A stretch of 64,000 nt of DNA. Source: Paraburkholderia aromaticivorans (GTDB taxonomy: Bacteria; Pseudomonadota; Gammaproteobacteria; Burkholderiales; Burkholderiaceae). The stretch lies in contig NZ_CP022989.1 of NCBI RefSeq assembly GCF_002278075.1, positions 4,030,001 through 4,094,000 on the forward strand, written 5' to 3'. The translations under genes and the position numbers were made by a program. How positions within the stretch are numbered: position 1 is the first letter of the stretch; the number at the start of each line of letters is the position of its first letter. The notes beneath the pieces were generated by a model. It did no database searches. It saw nothing but the letters and a program-made list of their open reading frames with translations, and was not told the origin of the DNA. Shown piece by piece: positions 55,874 through 64,000 of the stretch.

Positions 55874-56752
55874 ATGCGATTCTCGATACTCAACTCAGAC
55901 GCGGAACGACGTGATGGGCTCAAAGCGCTGCTGCGGCAAATTGACCGGCTGGCGCGTTTTAACGAAGCGCAAGATTGGCGTCAGGTTGAACGCACGCTCA
56001 AGCGTCAGCGGCCCGACCTGCTCGTGATCGACTGGCAGGACTGGATGTCGATCGCCGATACGCGCCATCTGCTCAGTCACTACCCCGATCTGCGTATTGC
56101 AGTGCTAACGGACCAGATCTCGCCCATCGCGGTGCGAGAACTCATGGACGATGGCGTGCTTGGCGTCGTGCCGCGCGACACCGATCCCTGTCTGATCGTG
56201 CGCGCGTTTGAAATGGTGCTGCTGGGCGGTCACTATGTGCCGCCCGGCGCGCTGGCGCTCAATCCTCCCCTGCCGCCGGATACAACCATCCGGCCGTTCG
56301 ACGAGAAGAGTCCTCCGCCGCGCCGCGCCAGACTGGCCAACGGACTGTCGCCCCGCCAACAGCAAATCATGCGCTGCGTCCACATGGGCAGCACCAACAA
56401 AATGATCGCGCGCACACTCGGCATCAGCGAAGGCACCGTCAAGATCCATCTGACCAGCATATTCCAGCAGCTCGGCGCGCCCAATCGCGCCGCCGCGGTC
56501 GCGCTTTACAACGGCTGGCTGTCGAACCATCTGCAGGTACTGCGCAATGACGCCGAAGGCCCGGTTCGCCCGATCATGGGGCAAGCCGGCGTGGTGCCGT
56601 TGCGCCGCCGCACGCGACGGCGCTTCCAGTATCCGTTGCCCGCTAACGACACAGCTGCCCTGTTGCCGATGGCAGCGGAATCGGGCGCGCAGTACGGCGA
56701 CGCGCCGCCCGCCGCGGCGGCAGCGGACCCGCTTGCGCAAGGCCCCGCATGA
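55874..56752 (+). CDS. LuxR-type response regulator with atypical receiver and long tail
   Basis: The start MRFSILNSDAERRDGL at 55874, behind GGAG, gives 292 residues. The receiver domain (1 to 125) keeps Asp53 in LLVIDWQDW and Thr79 but has Asn7-Ser8-Asp9 where an acidic pair is usual. It has Arg101 in place of the conserved Lys (VVPRDTD). The LuxR-type helix-turn-helix (158 to 215) is normal: LSPRQQQIMRCVHMGSTNKM and ISEGTVKIHLTSIFQQLGA. About 75 Pro/Ala/Arg-rich residues follow. No histidine kinase is adjacent. It may act without phosphorylation; this is inferred. Confidence 0.85.
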   Translation: MRFSILNSDAERRDGLKALLRQIDRLARFNEAQDWRQVERTLKRQRPDLLVIDWQDWMSIADTRHLLSHYPDLRIAVLTDQISPIAVRELMDDGVLGVVPRDTDPCLIVRAFEMVLLGGHYVPPGALALNPPLPPDTTIRPFDEKSPPPRRARLANGLSPRQQQIMRCVHMGSTNKMIARTLGISEGTVKIHLTSIFQQLGAPNRAAAVALYNGWLSNHLQVLRNDAEGPVRPIMGQAGVVPLRRRTRRRFQYPLPANDTAALLPMAAESGAQYGDAPPAAAAADPLAQGPA

Positions 56753-56855
56753 GCGGCGCCGGTGCGCGCCAAAGATCCCGGGCGGGCACTTTCTAACAGC
56801 GTTTGCGCCTGCTGGCATGGATTCCGCTCACACCTTTTCTCGTCCAACGAGTAAT

Positions 56856-57539
56856 ATGAGACTCATGGGTTTCCTCTACACACCGCTTCCGTTCTGGGTT
56901 GCTGTCGGTGGCTGGATCGTCACTGCGATAGCGGTCGCGCTCGCGCTGTGGAAAAATCCTTTCAAACGACTTCAAGACGGCACGCTGCAGCATGTCTGGC
57001 TTGCAATCATCGTCGCAGTGTCGGCGCTGTGGGCCAGTAATGCATGGCTCGACGACGGCACCGTCATGCACCTGCTCGGCGCCACGCTCGTCGTCACGTT
57101 GTTCGACTGGGCGCTGGCGCTGATCGCCATGGCGGTGGTCACCGGTCTTGCCGCCGTCGTCTTCGACGCTCCCTGGCAGGGTATCGCGCTAACTTTCCTC
57201 GTGTACGGGGCACTGCCAGTCGGCATTTCGACTCTGCTCCAACGCATCAGCATCGCGTGGCTGCCGCGCAATCTCTTCATGTTCATCTTCGGCCAGGGGT
57301 TTGTCTCGCCTGCCATTGCCGTATCGCTCACGGCAGCCGCGGCTCTCGGCGTGCATATCGCGCTCGCCGACGGCTCGATGACCGTGATACCCGCCGGCTA
57401 CGCGTTGAGCGTGCTGCTACTTGCCACCGGGGAAGCCTGGTTCACCGGCATGTCGACGGCATTGATCGCGGTCTACCGTCCTGCGTGGGTCACCACTTAT
57501 GACGTACGGCGATATCGATTGGGCGGACCACGCACCTGA
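56856..57539 (+). CDS. CbiM-like energy-coupling factor permease, standalone
   Basis: The product is 227 residues from ATG 56856; another in-frame ATG at 56865 has a comparable upstream GAG. Six or seven hydrophobic segments are visible, the first WVAVGGWIVTAIAVALALWK. Proteins of this type in Burkholderiaceae are grouped with the CbiM substrate-binding subunits of cobalt/nickel ECF transporters. The N-terminal metal-binding HxPDG start of true CbiM is missing (the protein begins MRLMGFLYTPLPFW). No CbiQ or CbiO genes are near. The transport role is therefore uncertain. Confidence 0.68.
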   Translation: MRLMGFLYTPLPFWVAVGGWIVTAIAVALALWKNPFKRLQDGTLQHVWLAIIVAVSALWASNAWLDDGTVMHLLGATLVVTLFDWALALIAMAVVTGLAAVVFDAPWQGIALTFLVYGALPVGISTLLQRISIAWLPRNLFMFIFGQGFVSPAIAVSLTAAAALGVHIALADGSMTVIPAGYALSVLLLATGEAWFTGMSTALIAVYRPAWVTTYDVRRYRLGGPRT

Positions 57540-57709
57540 CACTCGCGCGAACATCGAACGCGTAATGGCGGCAATGGACACCTCGGCCACGTTGCGCCGG
57601 TCACGCCCGTGCACTACGACAGGACAAAATATTTTGTGCCAGGATTGAACTCCACCCTCTCGCCGCGCATCTTACGTGCCTCATGTCTCATTAGCGTCTA
57701 ACGAACTAG

Positions 57710-58366
57710 ATGGATCGCACCAACGTACCGCGCCGATTGCTGCGGTTGGTCGGCCGGTTGGCAACATGTGCGGCGAGTCTCTCGCTCATATGCCCCACTT
57801 CCGCGCTCGCCGACCAACTCGAACAGCACAACGATCTCGTCAATAAATTTGTCAATGAAATGCATGCGGACCCGCTCGTTGCGGACTGCGCCGCGCATGG
57901 CAACTTTGTCGCCAGCACGTCGACAGCCTTCGACCATGTCGAATTTCCACCCAGCTCCTTCGACGGCGCACATGCGTCGGTCACGCCGTGGAACGATTCG
58001 TTCGACGAGGGCAAGCAGCGCGTCAAGGTGGACAACATCGTCGCAGTCGAAGGACTCGGCATCCGCCAGAGCGGCGACGGCGATCCCGCCGATCTGAAGT
58101 TCCGCTGCGGCTATGTCGGCGCGCAGATGCTGGCGTTCAGCTGGAACGATCCAGTGCCTCCGGCCCGTGCGCGCAGCGCGGAACCCTCGGGAGCGCGAGT
58201 GTCGTCGGGCAAGCATAAAAGCGCCAAAGGCAAGCACTCCGCGAGCGGCAAAACGACGAAGAAAGCAACCACGAAGTCTTCCAAACCGAGTTCGGGCAAG
58301 TCGTCCAGAACGAACTCGAGCAAAGCAACCGCAAAGAAGACACCCACGAAGAAGAAAACTCAGTAG
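57710..58366 (+). CDS. Secreted hypothetical protein with Lys/Ser/Thr-rich tail
   Basis: The product is 218 residues with a Sec signal peptide to about residue 35 (SLICPTSALADQLEQ). A globular part of about 110 residues has two cysteines (ADCAAHGNF and KFRCGYVG), which may form a disulfide. I believe such proteins carry the BspC-domain name in Burkholderiaceae, but I cannot verify this. The last 60 residues are almost only Lys, Ser, Thr, Ala and Gly, like histone H1 or AlgP tails. An outer-surface or DNA- or polyanion-binding role is a guess. Confidence 0.7.
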   Translation: MDRTNVPRRLLRLVGRLATCAASLSLICPTSALADQLEQHNDLVNKFVNEMHADPLVADCAAHGNFVASTSTAFDHVEFPPSSFDGAHASVTPWNDSFDEGKQRVKVDNIVAVEGLGIRQSGDGDPADLKFRCGYVGAQMLAFSWNDPVPPARARSAEPSGARVSSGKHKSAKGKHSASGKTTKKATTKSSKPSSGKSSRTNSSKATAKKTPTKKKTQ

Positions 58367-58428
58367 CGGTTCGCGCCTGCCGCACCAGCCCACCGGCGCC
58401 ACCCACGGGTCGAATACGCGCCCCAGAT

Positions 58429-58470
58429 GAAAACGAGGCACACACCGTGAAGTGTGTGCCTCGTCTTTGA
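58429..58470. terminator. Bidirectional terminator between the secreted protein and the M14 gene
   Basis: ACGAGGCACACAC pairs with GTGTGTGCCTCGT around a six-base loop, with A residues on the left and CTTT on the right. It serves both converging genes. Confidence 0.9.
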
Positions 58471-58483
58471 TGCGGAGCCCGGT

Positions 58484-59638
58484 TTAAGCAAAGGTCTCCA
58501 CGTGCCGCAAGATCGCCTGAAGCATCGCGGCGCCGAGCGACGCGCTACGCTCGCCGTTCCAGCCCACCCGTTCGTCGGGCAGATTGGCGTTGTCCTTGAA
58601 CGGCATCTCCAGCGTCAGCGACAGGCAGCCGAACTCATTGCCGATGTACTTGGACGCCAGCTTCAATGCGTCCTCGCGATATTTGCTCGCGGCGTAGCCA
58701 TACTTGTCCTGGAAGTCCGGGCTCGCGTGCTTGAACGCTTCGATGAACGCCTGCTGCTCTTCGCGTTGCCGTTCGGTGAAGCCCGGCAGCATTTCGGAGC
58801 CGGCCACGAACACATAGGGCAGTGCCTCGTCGCCGTGGATATCGAAGAACAGGTCGCAGCCGGTGGCGTGAATCGCGTCGCGCACCACCAGCACCTCGGG
58901 GCTGCGCGCGGCATCCGGCTCCATCCACTCGCGATTCAGATTCGCACCGGCCGCATTCGTGCGCAGATTGCCGTGCACGCTGCCGTCCGGATTCATATTC
59001 GGCACGATGTAAAACACAGCGTGATCATAGAGCTTGCGCGCCACCGGGTCGCCTGCCCAGTCGCCCCAGCCCGCGAGCCGCTTCACGAGACCTTCGATGA
59101 ACCATTCGGCCATCGTCTCGCCGGGATGCTGACGCGCGATCAGCCAGATCTTCTTCTTGGGCGTGTCGCCGGTTTGCGGCGTGCCAAGCGTGAGCAGCGA
59201 CATGGGCCGGCCTTCGACGCTCGTGCCCAACTCCGTGAGCGTCGCCTGCGGCATCTGCTGCACGGCGCCCAGGAACTCCGAATGCCGCTCCTCGCTGTAC
59301 GGCTCGAAATACGCGTAGTAGATACGGTCGAAATCCGGCGTGTGGTCGATTGTCAGCACACGGCCGTCGTACGACGTGGGCACGCGGAACCAGTGCACCC
59401 GGTCATAGCTCGCCACCGCCTGATAATCGCGCCAGCCTTCGGCAAAAGCGCACGCGGCCGCATTCTCGAAGGTCATCACGCAGCGCTCGCCCGCCGCGCC
59501 GGACAACCGGAAATAGAACCACTGCGCGAACTCGGCATGGCTGTCCGGCCGCACGCGCAAACGGATATTGCCCGCGTCTTCGCAGGCCAGCACCTCGATT
59601 GCGCCCGCGTCGAAGCTGCTCGTAATGGATAACGTCAT
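58484..59638 (-). CDS. M14 family zinc carboxypeptidase (deglutamylase-like)
   Basis: The product is 384 residues. The zinc and catalytic motifs are ARQHPGETMAEW (HxxE), VPNMNPDGSVHGN, DLFFDIHGDEALP with the third zinc His, and the catalytic Glu in LTLEMPFKDN. An N-terminal beta-sandwich (residues 1 to 125) places it near the cytosolic carboxypeptidase (AGBL/CCP) branch known for removing Glu tails. The bacterial substrate is unknown, and the protein is cytoplasmic with no signal peptide. It is transcribed toward the left terminator. Confidence 0.92.
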   Translation of the reverse strand: MTLSITSSFDAGAIEVLACEDAGNIRLRVRPDSHAEFAQWFYFRLSGAAGERCVMTFENAAACAFAEGWRDYQAVASYDRVHWFRVPTSYDGRVLTIDHTPDFDRIYYAYFEPYSEERHSEFLGAVQQMPQATLTELGTSVEGRPMSLLTLGTPQTGDTPKKKIWLIARQHPGETMAEWFIEGLVKRLAGWGDWAGDPVARKLYDHAVFYIVPNMNPDGSVHGNLRTNAAGANLNREWMEPDAARSPEVLVVRDAIHATGCDLFFDIHGDEALPYVFVAGSEMLPGFTERQREEQQAFIEAFKHASPDFQDKYGYAASKYREDALKLASKYIGNEFGCLSLTLEMPFKDNANLPDERVGWNGERSASLGAAMLQAILRHVETFA

Positions 59639-59674
59639 GATGGTTCTTCCCTGCTTGTAGGCGCGGCGAAACGC

Positions 59675-60457
59675 TTATTCAGCGACGCGGCGGCGGAATA
59701 CGTAAGTGGAGTCGTTCGACGCTTCGGCGTCGAACGCGTAGCCTTCGGCGTCGAAGTCCTTCAACTGCTCGGGCTTGTCTAGACGGTTTTCCACGGCATA
59801 GCGCGCCATCAGGCCGCGCGCACGCTTTGCATGGAAGCTGATGATCTTGTAGCGGCCGCCCTTCCAGTCCTCGAACACGGGCGTGATGACCGGCGCTTCG
59901 AGCAGCTTTGGCTTGACCGACTTGAAGTACTCGCCCGACGCGCAATTCACCAGCACGCGGGACGCCGCGGCATTCTTCCTCAGTTGCGCGTTCAGGGCCT
60001 GCGTGATCCGCTCGCCCCAGAACGCGTATAGATCCTTGCCGCGCGGGTTGGCGAAACGCGTACCCATTTCGAGCCGGTACGGTTGCAGCAGATCGAGCGG
60101 GCGCAGCAAGCCGTACAGGCCGGACAACACGCGCACATGGTTCTGCGCATAGTCCAGATCCGCCGACGACAACGTCTTCGCGTTGAAGCCCTCGTACACG
60201 TCGCCGTTGAACGCCAGCACCGCCTGCTTGGCGTTGTGTGTGCCGAATTTGGGCGACCACTCCGCATAGCGCTGGAAATTGAGGTGCGCGAGCTGATCCG
60301 AAATATCCATCAAGGAGGCGATCTGCTGCGGCGACAAACGGCGCAATCCGCCAATCAATTCGGCCGCGTCGTCGACAAAATCGGGGATCGTGTGCTTTTT
60401 GACGTGAGGCGGGGTTTCGTAGTCGAGCGATTTCGCCGGCGACAGAACGATTATCAT
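59675..60457 (-). CDS. yaaA: YaaA, peroxide stress protein
   Basis: YaaA lowers free iron and protects DNA from hydrogen peroxide; the fold binds DNA. The product is 260 residues, the family length. The N-terminal [17 protein letters not shown] and the conserved [20 protein letters not shown] and [18 protein letters not shown] are all present. It starts 58 bases from the divergent PIN-domain gene. Confidence 0.95.
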   Translation of the reverse strand: MIIVLSPAKSLDYETPPHVKKHTIPDFVDDAAELIGGLRRLSPQQIASLMDISDQLAHLNFQRYAEWSPKFGTHNAKQAVLAFNGDVYEGFNAKTLSSADLDYAQNHVRVLSGLYGLLRPLDLLQPYRLEMGTRFANPRGKDLYAFWGERITQALNAQLRKNAAASRVLVNCASGEYFKSVKPKLLEAPVITPVFEDWKGGRYKIISFHAKRARGLMARYAVENRLDKPEQLKDFDAEGYAFDAEASNDSTYVFRRRVAE

Positions 60458-60514
60458 AGAGGCTTGCAGGCACGCCGTGCCTGGCGGTCAAAGACGAAAG
60501 CCAGATTGTAACGA

Positions 60515-61012
60515 ATGCCCGGTTCCCATGCCTCACACGGCGCTTTGCGCGTCGTCCTCGATTCCAATGTCTGGATCGACATTCTCGTGTTCGACGACCC
60601 GCACACGCGGCCAATCGCGGCCGCGCTCGAAAGCGGCGCGCTGGCCGCGCTGATCGACGCGCGCTGCCTCGCCGAACTCACCCACGTGCTGGACTACCCG
60701 CAGTTCGTGCAGCGGAACGTGGACAAGGCCGCCGCGCTCGCGGTCGTCGCGCGGCTTGCACAGCTGGTCGAACCCGTTGCGCAAGCGGAAGATGCCCAGC
60801 CGTTGCCCAGGTGCAAAGACCGCGACGACCAGAAGTTTCTCGAACTCGCCCACGCCGCGCAGGCCGACTGGCTGGTTTCGAAAGACCGCGCAGTGTTGAA
60901 GCTGGCCAAACGGATTGCCCGTGACTTCGGCTTTCAGATCGCCCAGCCGGCGCCGTTCGTCACCGCCATCGGCGCGCCGCTGAGCATCACCGGCGAGCCT
61001 GCAACCGCATGA
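60515..61012 (+). CDS. PIN-domain protein, COG1569 putative toxin
   Basis: The product is 165 residues. The PIN nuclease acidic residues are in VVLDSNVWIDIL, CLAELTHVL and CKDRDDQKFLELA, with SKDRAVLKLA later. It belongs to the COG1569 group usually labelled toxin of a toxin-antitoxin pair. No antitoxin-like gene lies on either side: yaaA is divergent and the next gene is an aminotransferase. It may act alone in RNA processing. Confidence 0.85.
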   Translation: MPGSHASHGALRVVLDSNVWIDILVFDDPHTRPIAAALESGALAALIDARCLAELTHVLDYPQFVQRNVDKAAALAVVARLAQLVEPVAQAEDAQPLPRCKDRDDQKFLELAHAAQADWLVSKDRAVLKLAKRIARDFGFQIAQPAPFVTAIGAPLSITGEPATA

Positions 61013-61154
61013 TTCTCCTGCCGCAAGGCCCTGGCCAGACGGCCAACGCGCGCTTCGCGGCGCGCACACGGCACCGCGATTCCCTACAATCAGGCTTCGT
61101 CCGTTTCAAACGACGCCTTTGTCTAACCCACTTGCCCACGCTCCGGACAGCGCC

Positions 61155-62327
61155 ATGAATGCACCGCACGACACGCCCACGAGTCCCACGTTTCCGTCTC
61201 GCCTGCCGAATGTCGGCACGACGATCTTCACCGTGATGAGCGCGCTCGCCGCCGAAAAAGGCGCGGTGAATCTGGGTCAGGGCTTTCCCGATTTCAACTG
61301 CGATCCGCGAATTGTCGACGCGGTCGCGAACGCCATGCGCGACGGTCACAATCAGTACCCGCCCATGGCGGGCGCCGCGCCGTTGCGTCAGGCGATCTCA
61401 GAGAAGATCGCCAGCCTGTATGGCCGCCGCTACGACGCCACCACTGAAATCACCGTGACAGCCGGCGCGACCCAGGCGTTGCTGACCGCGATTCTCTGCA
61501 CCGTCCACCCGGGCGACGAAGTGATCGTCGTCGAGCCGACCTACGACAGCTACCTGCCGTCCATCGAACTGGCCGGCGGCAAGCCCGTCTTCGTCACGCT
61601 CGAGGCGCCCGACTACGCGATCCCGTTCGACAAGCTCGCGGCCGCGATCACACCGAAAACGCGGCTCCTGCTGATCAATACGCCGCACAATCCGACCGGC
61701 ACGGTCTGGCGCGCCGAAGACATGCGCAAGCTCGAAGAGATCGTGCGCGGCACCAACGTGCTGATCCTGTCAGACGAAGTGTATGAACACATGGTCTATG
61801 ACGGCGCGCCGCACGAAAGCGTGGCCCGCTATCCGGAACTGGCGCAGCGCAGTTTCGTGGTGTCCAGCTTCGGCAAGACCTACCATGTGACGGGCTGGAA
61901 AATCGGCTACGTGGCCGCACCCGCCGCGCTCACCGCCGAATTCCGCAAGGTGCACCAGTTCAACGTGTTCACGGTCAACACGCCAATGCAGATCGGCCTC
62001 GCCGACTACATGAAAGATCCGGCACCGTATCTCGACCTGCCGGCGTTCTACCAAAAGAAACGCGACTTCTTCCGCGCCGGCCTCGCGAATTCCCGCTTCA
62101 AGCTATTGCCGTGCACGGGCACGTACTTTCAGTGCGTCGACTATTCGGCGATCAGCGATTTGCCCGAAGCCGAATTCGCGCAGTGGCTGACCGGCGAGAT
62201 CGGCGTGGCGGCCATTCCGGTTTCCGCGTTTTATCACGAGGCCCATGAGTCGGGCGTGGTGCGCTTCTGCTTTGCCAAGCAGGAAAGCACACTCGCCACC
62301 GCGCTCGAGCGGCTGGCGCGGCTCTGA
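61155..62327 (+). CDS. Class I/II PLP-dependent aminotransferase
   Basis: The product is 390 residues from the ATG at 61155; a TTG 12 codons upstream is also possible. The PLP Lys lies in SSFGKTYHVTGWKIGYVA, with INTPHNPTGTVW and SDEVYEHMVYDG before it. The LGQGFPDFNCDPRIVDA start places it in the methionine/kynurenine aminotransferase (YbdL/KAT) group. The exact substrate is unknown. Confidence 0.93.
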   Translation: MNAPHDTPTSPTFPSRLPNVGTTIFTVMSALAAEKGAVNLGQGFPDFNCDPRIVDAVANAMRDGHNQYPPMAGAAPLRQAISEKIASLYGRRYDATTEITVTAGATQALLTAILCTVHPGDEVIVVEPTYDSYLPSIELAGGKPVFVTLEAPDYAIPFDKLAAAITPKTRLLLINTPHNPTGTVWRAEDMRKLEEIVRGTNVLILSDEVYEHMVYDGAPHESVARYPELAQRSFVVSSFGKTYHVTGWKIGYVAAPAALTAEFRKVHQFNVFTVNTPMQIGLADYMKDPAPYLDLPAFYQKKRDFFRAGLANSRFKLLPCTGTYFQCVDYSAISDLPEAEFAQWLTGEIGVAAIPVSAFYHEAHESGVVRFCFAKQESTLATALERLARL

Positions 62328-62424
62328 CATGCCCCGCGCGATGCCGCGAACGATCCTCCGTTCCCTGCTATCGCGCGCAACGGTCCCGGCGTGCGCCCGC
62401 TCGCCCGGGGCGAGGCAACCTCCG

Positions 62425-63072
62425 TCAAGCCGGGCGCGACGCCGCGATATACGCCTTGCGGTCCTCGGTGACACGCTGCGCGGCCGGTCTGGCATTGATC
62501 GCTTTCACGTAGCTCTTCCAGTCCACACCGGCGTCGAGCAGAAAATCGCGACCATAGATGGTCTGCGTTGCCATGCCCACCAGCGGCAAGCTCACATACC
62601 CGGCCGTATCCGCAACGCTGAAGCGCTCGCCGCTCAGATACGGGCCGAACTTCGCGATCCGTTTGAAGCCGGCAATATGATGCTCGAGCAGTTTCTCGAC
62701 CCGTCCTTTGGTCGCCTCGGTCACGGTGCCGCCGAAGAACGCCTGCTTGTAGAGGTTGCGCGCGGTCAGTTCCAGATGCACGTCGACGAACATGATCAAC
62801 TCGCGCTCCTTGGCCGCTTGCCAAGGGTCGGAGGAGAAAATCGCCTTGTCGGGAAAACGCGCGGCCAGATACTCGACAATGCATTGCGATTCACACAGAT
62901 CGCCGTCTTCCGTCTGCAGGTAAGGCACCTTGCCGAGCGGCGAGTGCTCGAGCATGGCTTCTTCCTGACTCGGCAGCACCGAGACTTCCTCGAACGGAAT
63001 GCCGTGTTCGAGCAGCACGAACTTCACTTTGTTGTAGTAGTTCGAAAGCGCGAAACCGCACAGCTTGATCAT
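62425..63072 (-). CDS. Glutathione S-transferase family protein
   Basis: The start MIKLCGFALSNYYNKVKF at 63072, behind AAGGAGA, gives 215 residues. It has the thioredoxin-like N-terminal half (HSPLGKVPYLQTEDGDLCES, with the glutathione-binding cis-Pro and Glu-Ser pair) and the helical C-terminal half (GERFSVADTAGYVSLP). Class and substrate are unknown. It is divergent from the 3-hydroxyacyl-CoA dehydrogenase gene. Confidence 0.92.
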   Translation of the reverse strand: MIKLCGFALSNYYNKVKFVLLEHGIPFEEVSVLPSQEEAMLEHSPLGKVPYLQTEDGDLCESQCIVEYLAARFPDKAIFSSDPWQAAKERELIMFVDVHLELTARNLYKQAFFGGTVTEATKGRVEKLLEHHIAGFKRIAKFGPYLSGERFSVADTAGYVSLPLVGMATQTIYGRDFLLDAGVDWKSYVKAINARPAAQRVTEDRKAYIAASRPA

Positions 63073-63154
63073 CGGGTGTCTCCTTCTTTCGGGTTGTATG
63101 CGACCGCTCGTGAATGTCAAAGCAGCGGTCTTCGATCAATCATCCAGCAAATTG

Positions 63155-63166
63155 CACGATCGTGCT
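63155..63166. promoter_or_regulatory. Palindrome between the divergent GST and hydroxyacyl-CoA dehydrogenase genes
   Basis: GCACGATCGTGC is a perfect 12-bp palindrome, 15 bases before the dehydrogenase ATG, overlapping its likely promoter. TetR-family repressors of fatty-acid and phenylacetate pathways bind sites of this general shape. Confidence 0.6.
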
Positions 63167-63180
63167 ATTCTAAAATAACC

Positions 63181-64000
63181 ATGGAGTCGAGCATCACAAT
63201 GACCTCTCGCCATTTCAGCATCGAGACTATCGGCATTGTAGGAACCGGAGCAATGGGCCGTGGCATTGCGCAGATTGCCGCACTGGCCGGCCTCACCGTG
63301 CGCCTGTACGACACCAATCCTGCTGCGATCGGCGCCGCACGCGACTATCTCGCCGAGACTTTCGCGAAGTTGACCGCTAAAGGCAAGCTCGACCAGGCCC
63401 GCTCGCTTGCCGCACTCGCGAATGTCAATGGCGCGCAGGCCATCGGCGAGTTGGCCGGTTGCGATCTGGTCGTCGAGGCCATCGTCGAAAAACTCGACGT
63501 CAAGCAGGCGCTGTTGCGCGAGCTGGAGACTGTTGTGAGCGGCCGCTGCATCCTCGCGTCCAACACGTCTTCGCTGCCCATCACGGCCATTGCCGCGGGC
63601 TGCAGCGATCCGTCGCGAGTGGTCGGTTATCATTTCTTCAACCCCGTGCCGTTAATGAGAGTCGTCGAAGTGATCGACGGTCTGCGCAGCGACCCCGCCG
63701 CGGGCGACGCGCTGATGGACCTCGCGCGCCGCATGGGCCACACGCCGGTGCGCGCGAAAGATATGCCGGGTTTCATCGTGAATCACGCGGGCCGCGGCAT
63801 GAATACCGAAGGCTTGCGCGTGGCGGGCGAAGGCGTGGCCAGCTTCGCCGAGATCGACCGCATCATGCGCGAGCAGGCGGGCTTTCGCCTCGGACCATTC
63901 GAATTGCTCGATCTGACGGCGCTGGACGTCTCGCATCCGGTAATGGAGTCGATCTACCACCAGTTTTATGAAGAGCCGCGCTTCACGCCGTCGCCCATTA
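63181..64000 (+). CDS. 3-Hydroxyacyl-CoA dehydrogenase (3' end outside window)
   Basis: It oxidises 3-hydroxyacyl-CoA to 3-oxoacyl-CoA with NAD, in fatty-acid or phenylacetate breakdown (PaaH/PaaC-like). The first 273 residues are present. The start is ATG 63181 (MESSITMTSRHFS), with a second ATG at 63199. The Rossmann motif IGIVGTGAMGRGIAQIAALA is near residue 20, with VEAIVEKLDVK and SNTSSLPIT, and the catalytic His in VVGYHFFNPVPLMRVVEV. The frame is open at the right end. Pathway assignment is uncertain. Confidence 0.92.
   Translation, partial: MESSITMTSRHFSIETIGIVGTGAMGRGIAQIAALAGLTVRLYDTNPAAIGAARDYLAETFAKLTAKGKLDQARSLAALANVNGAQAIGELAGCDLVVEAIVEKLDVKQALLRELETVVSGRCILASNTSSLPITAIAAGCSDPSRVVGYHFFNPVPLMRVVEVIDGLRSDPAAGDALMDLARRMGHTPVRAKDMPGFIVNHAGRGMNTEGLRVAGEGVASFAEIDRIMREQAGFRLGPFELLDLTALDVSHPVMESIYHQFYEEPRFTPSPI

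Overview
The window is chromosomal DNA, high in G+C, from a beta-proteobacterium. It is most likely a Paraburkholderia or close Burkholderiaceae relative. The evidence is the 507-residue class I fumarase, a complete ftrABCD ferrous iron system, the imuA-imuB-dnaE2 SOS mutasome, DUF2863 and DUF3563 proteins, and a 16S-Ile-Ala-23S-5S rRNA operon. I see no insertion sequence, prophage or CRISPR array.

Positions 1 to about 13,100 hold a type III secretion operon on the minus strand. Read in the direction of transcription it runs sctC-D-E-F-G-I-J-K-L-Q-R-S-T-U-V, the order of the Yersinia ysc genes. Most neighbours overlap by 1 to 23 bases or lie within a few bases, so it is probably one message. 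The ATPase SctN, the stalk and ruler proteins and the translocon are not in the window; sctV runs off the left end. SctU stops after its membrane part and linker, before the NPTH autocleavage domain, and sctV begins one base later. Two in-frame tandem repeats lengthen the C-terminal parts of SctL and SctC. To the right of sctC lie a ribbon-helix-helix regulator, a 9-bp inverted repeat that may be its operator, and a small candidate secreted protein.

From 13.5 to 28 kb come UPF0114, fumarase and an iron-rich stretch: bacterioferritin, MurI, Bfd with a Fur-box candidate, TonB-ExbB-ExbD, a LysR-pirin divergent pair, OsmC and AtaL-like proteins, HemP with a Fur-like site, and ftrABCD with a third Fur-like site. 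Together these cover iron storage and release, energised outer-membrane uptake, and ferrous iron import.

From 28 to 47 kb lie uvrB, an aromatic/aspartate aminotransferase, a patatin lipase beside 3-hydroxybutyrate dehydrogenase, an aldo-keto reductase, rlmJ, an orphan substrate-binding protein, cueR with divergent copZ, an RmlD-like reductase, and the LexA-controlled imuA-imuB-dnaE2 operon.

From 47.1 to 52.9 kb is one complete rRNA operon on the minus strand with a strong promoter at its right end. From 53 to 64 kb lie an AI-2E family permease, DUF2863, an atypical LuxR-type response regulator, a CbiM-like permease, a secreted protein with a histone-H1-like tail, an M14 peptidase, YaaA, a PIN-domain protein, an aminotransferase, a glutathione S-transferase, and the start of a 3-hydroxyacyl-CoA dehydrogenase that runs off the right end.
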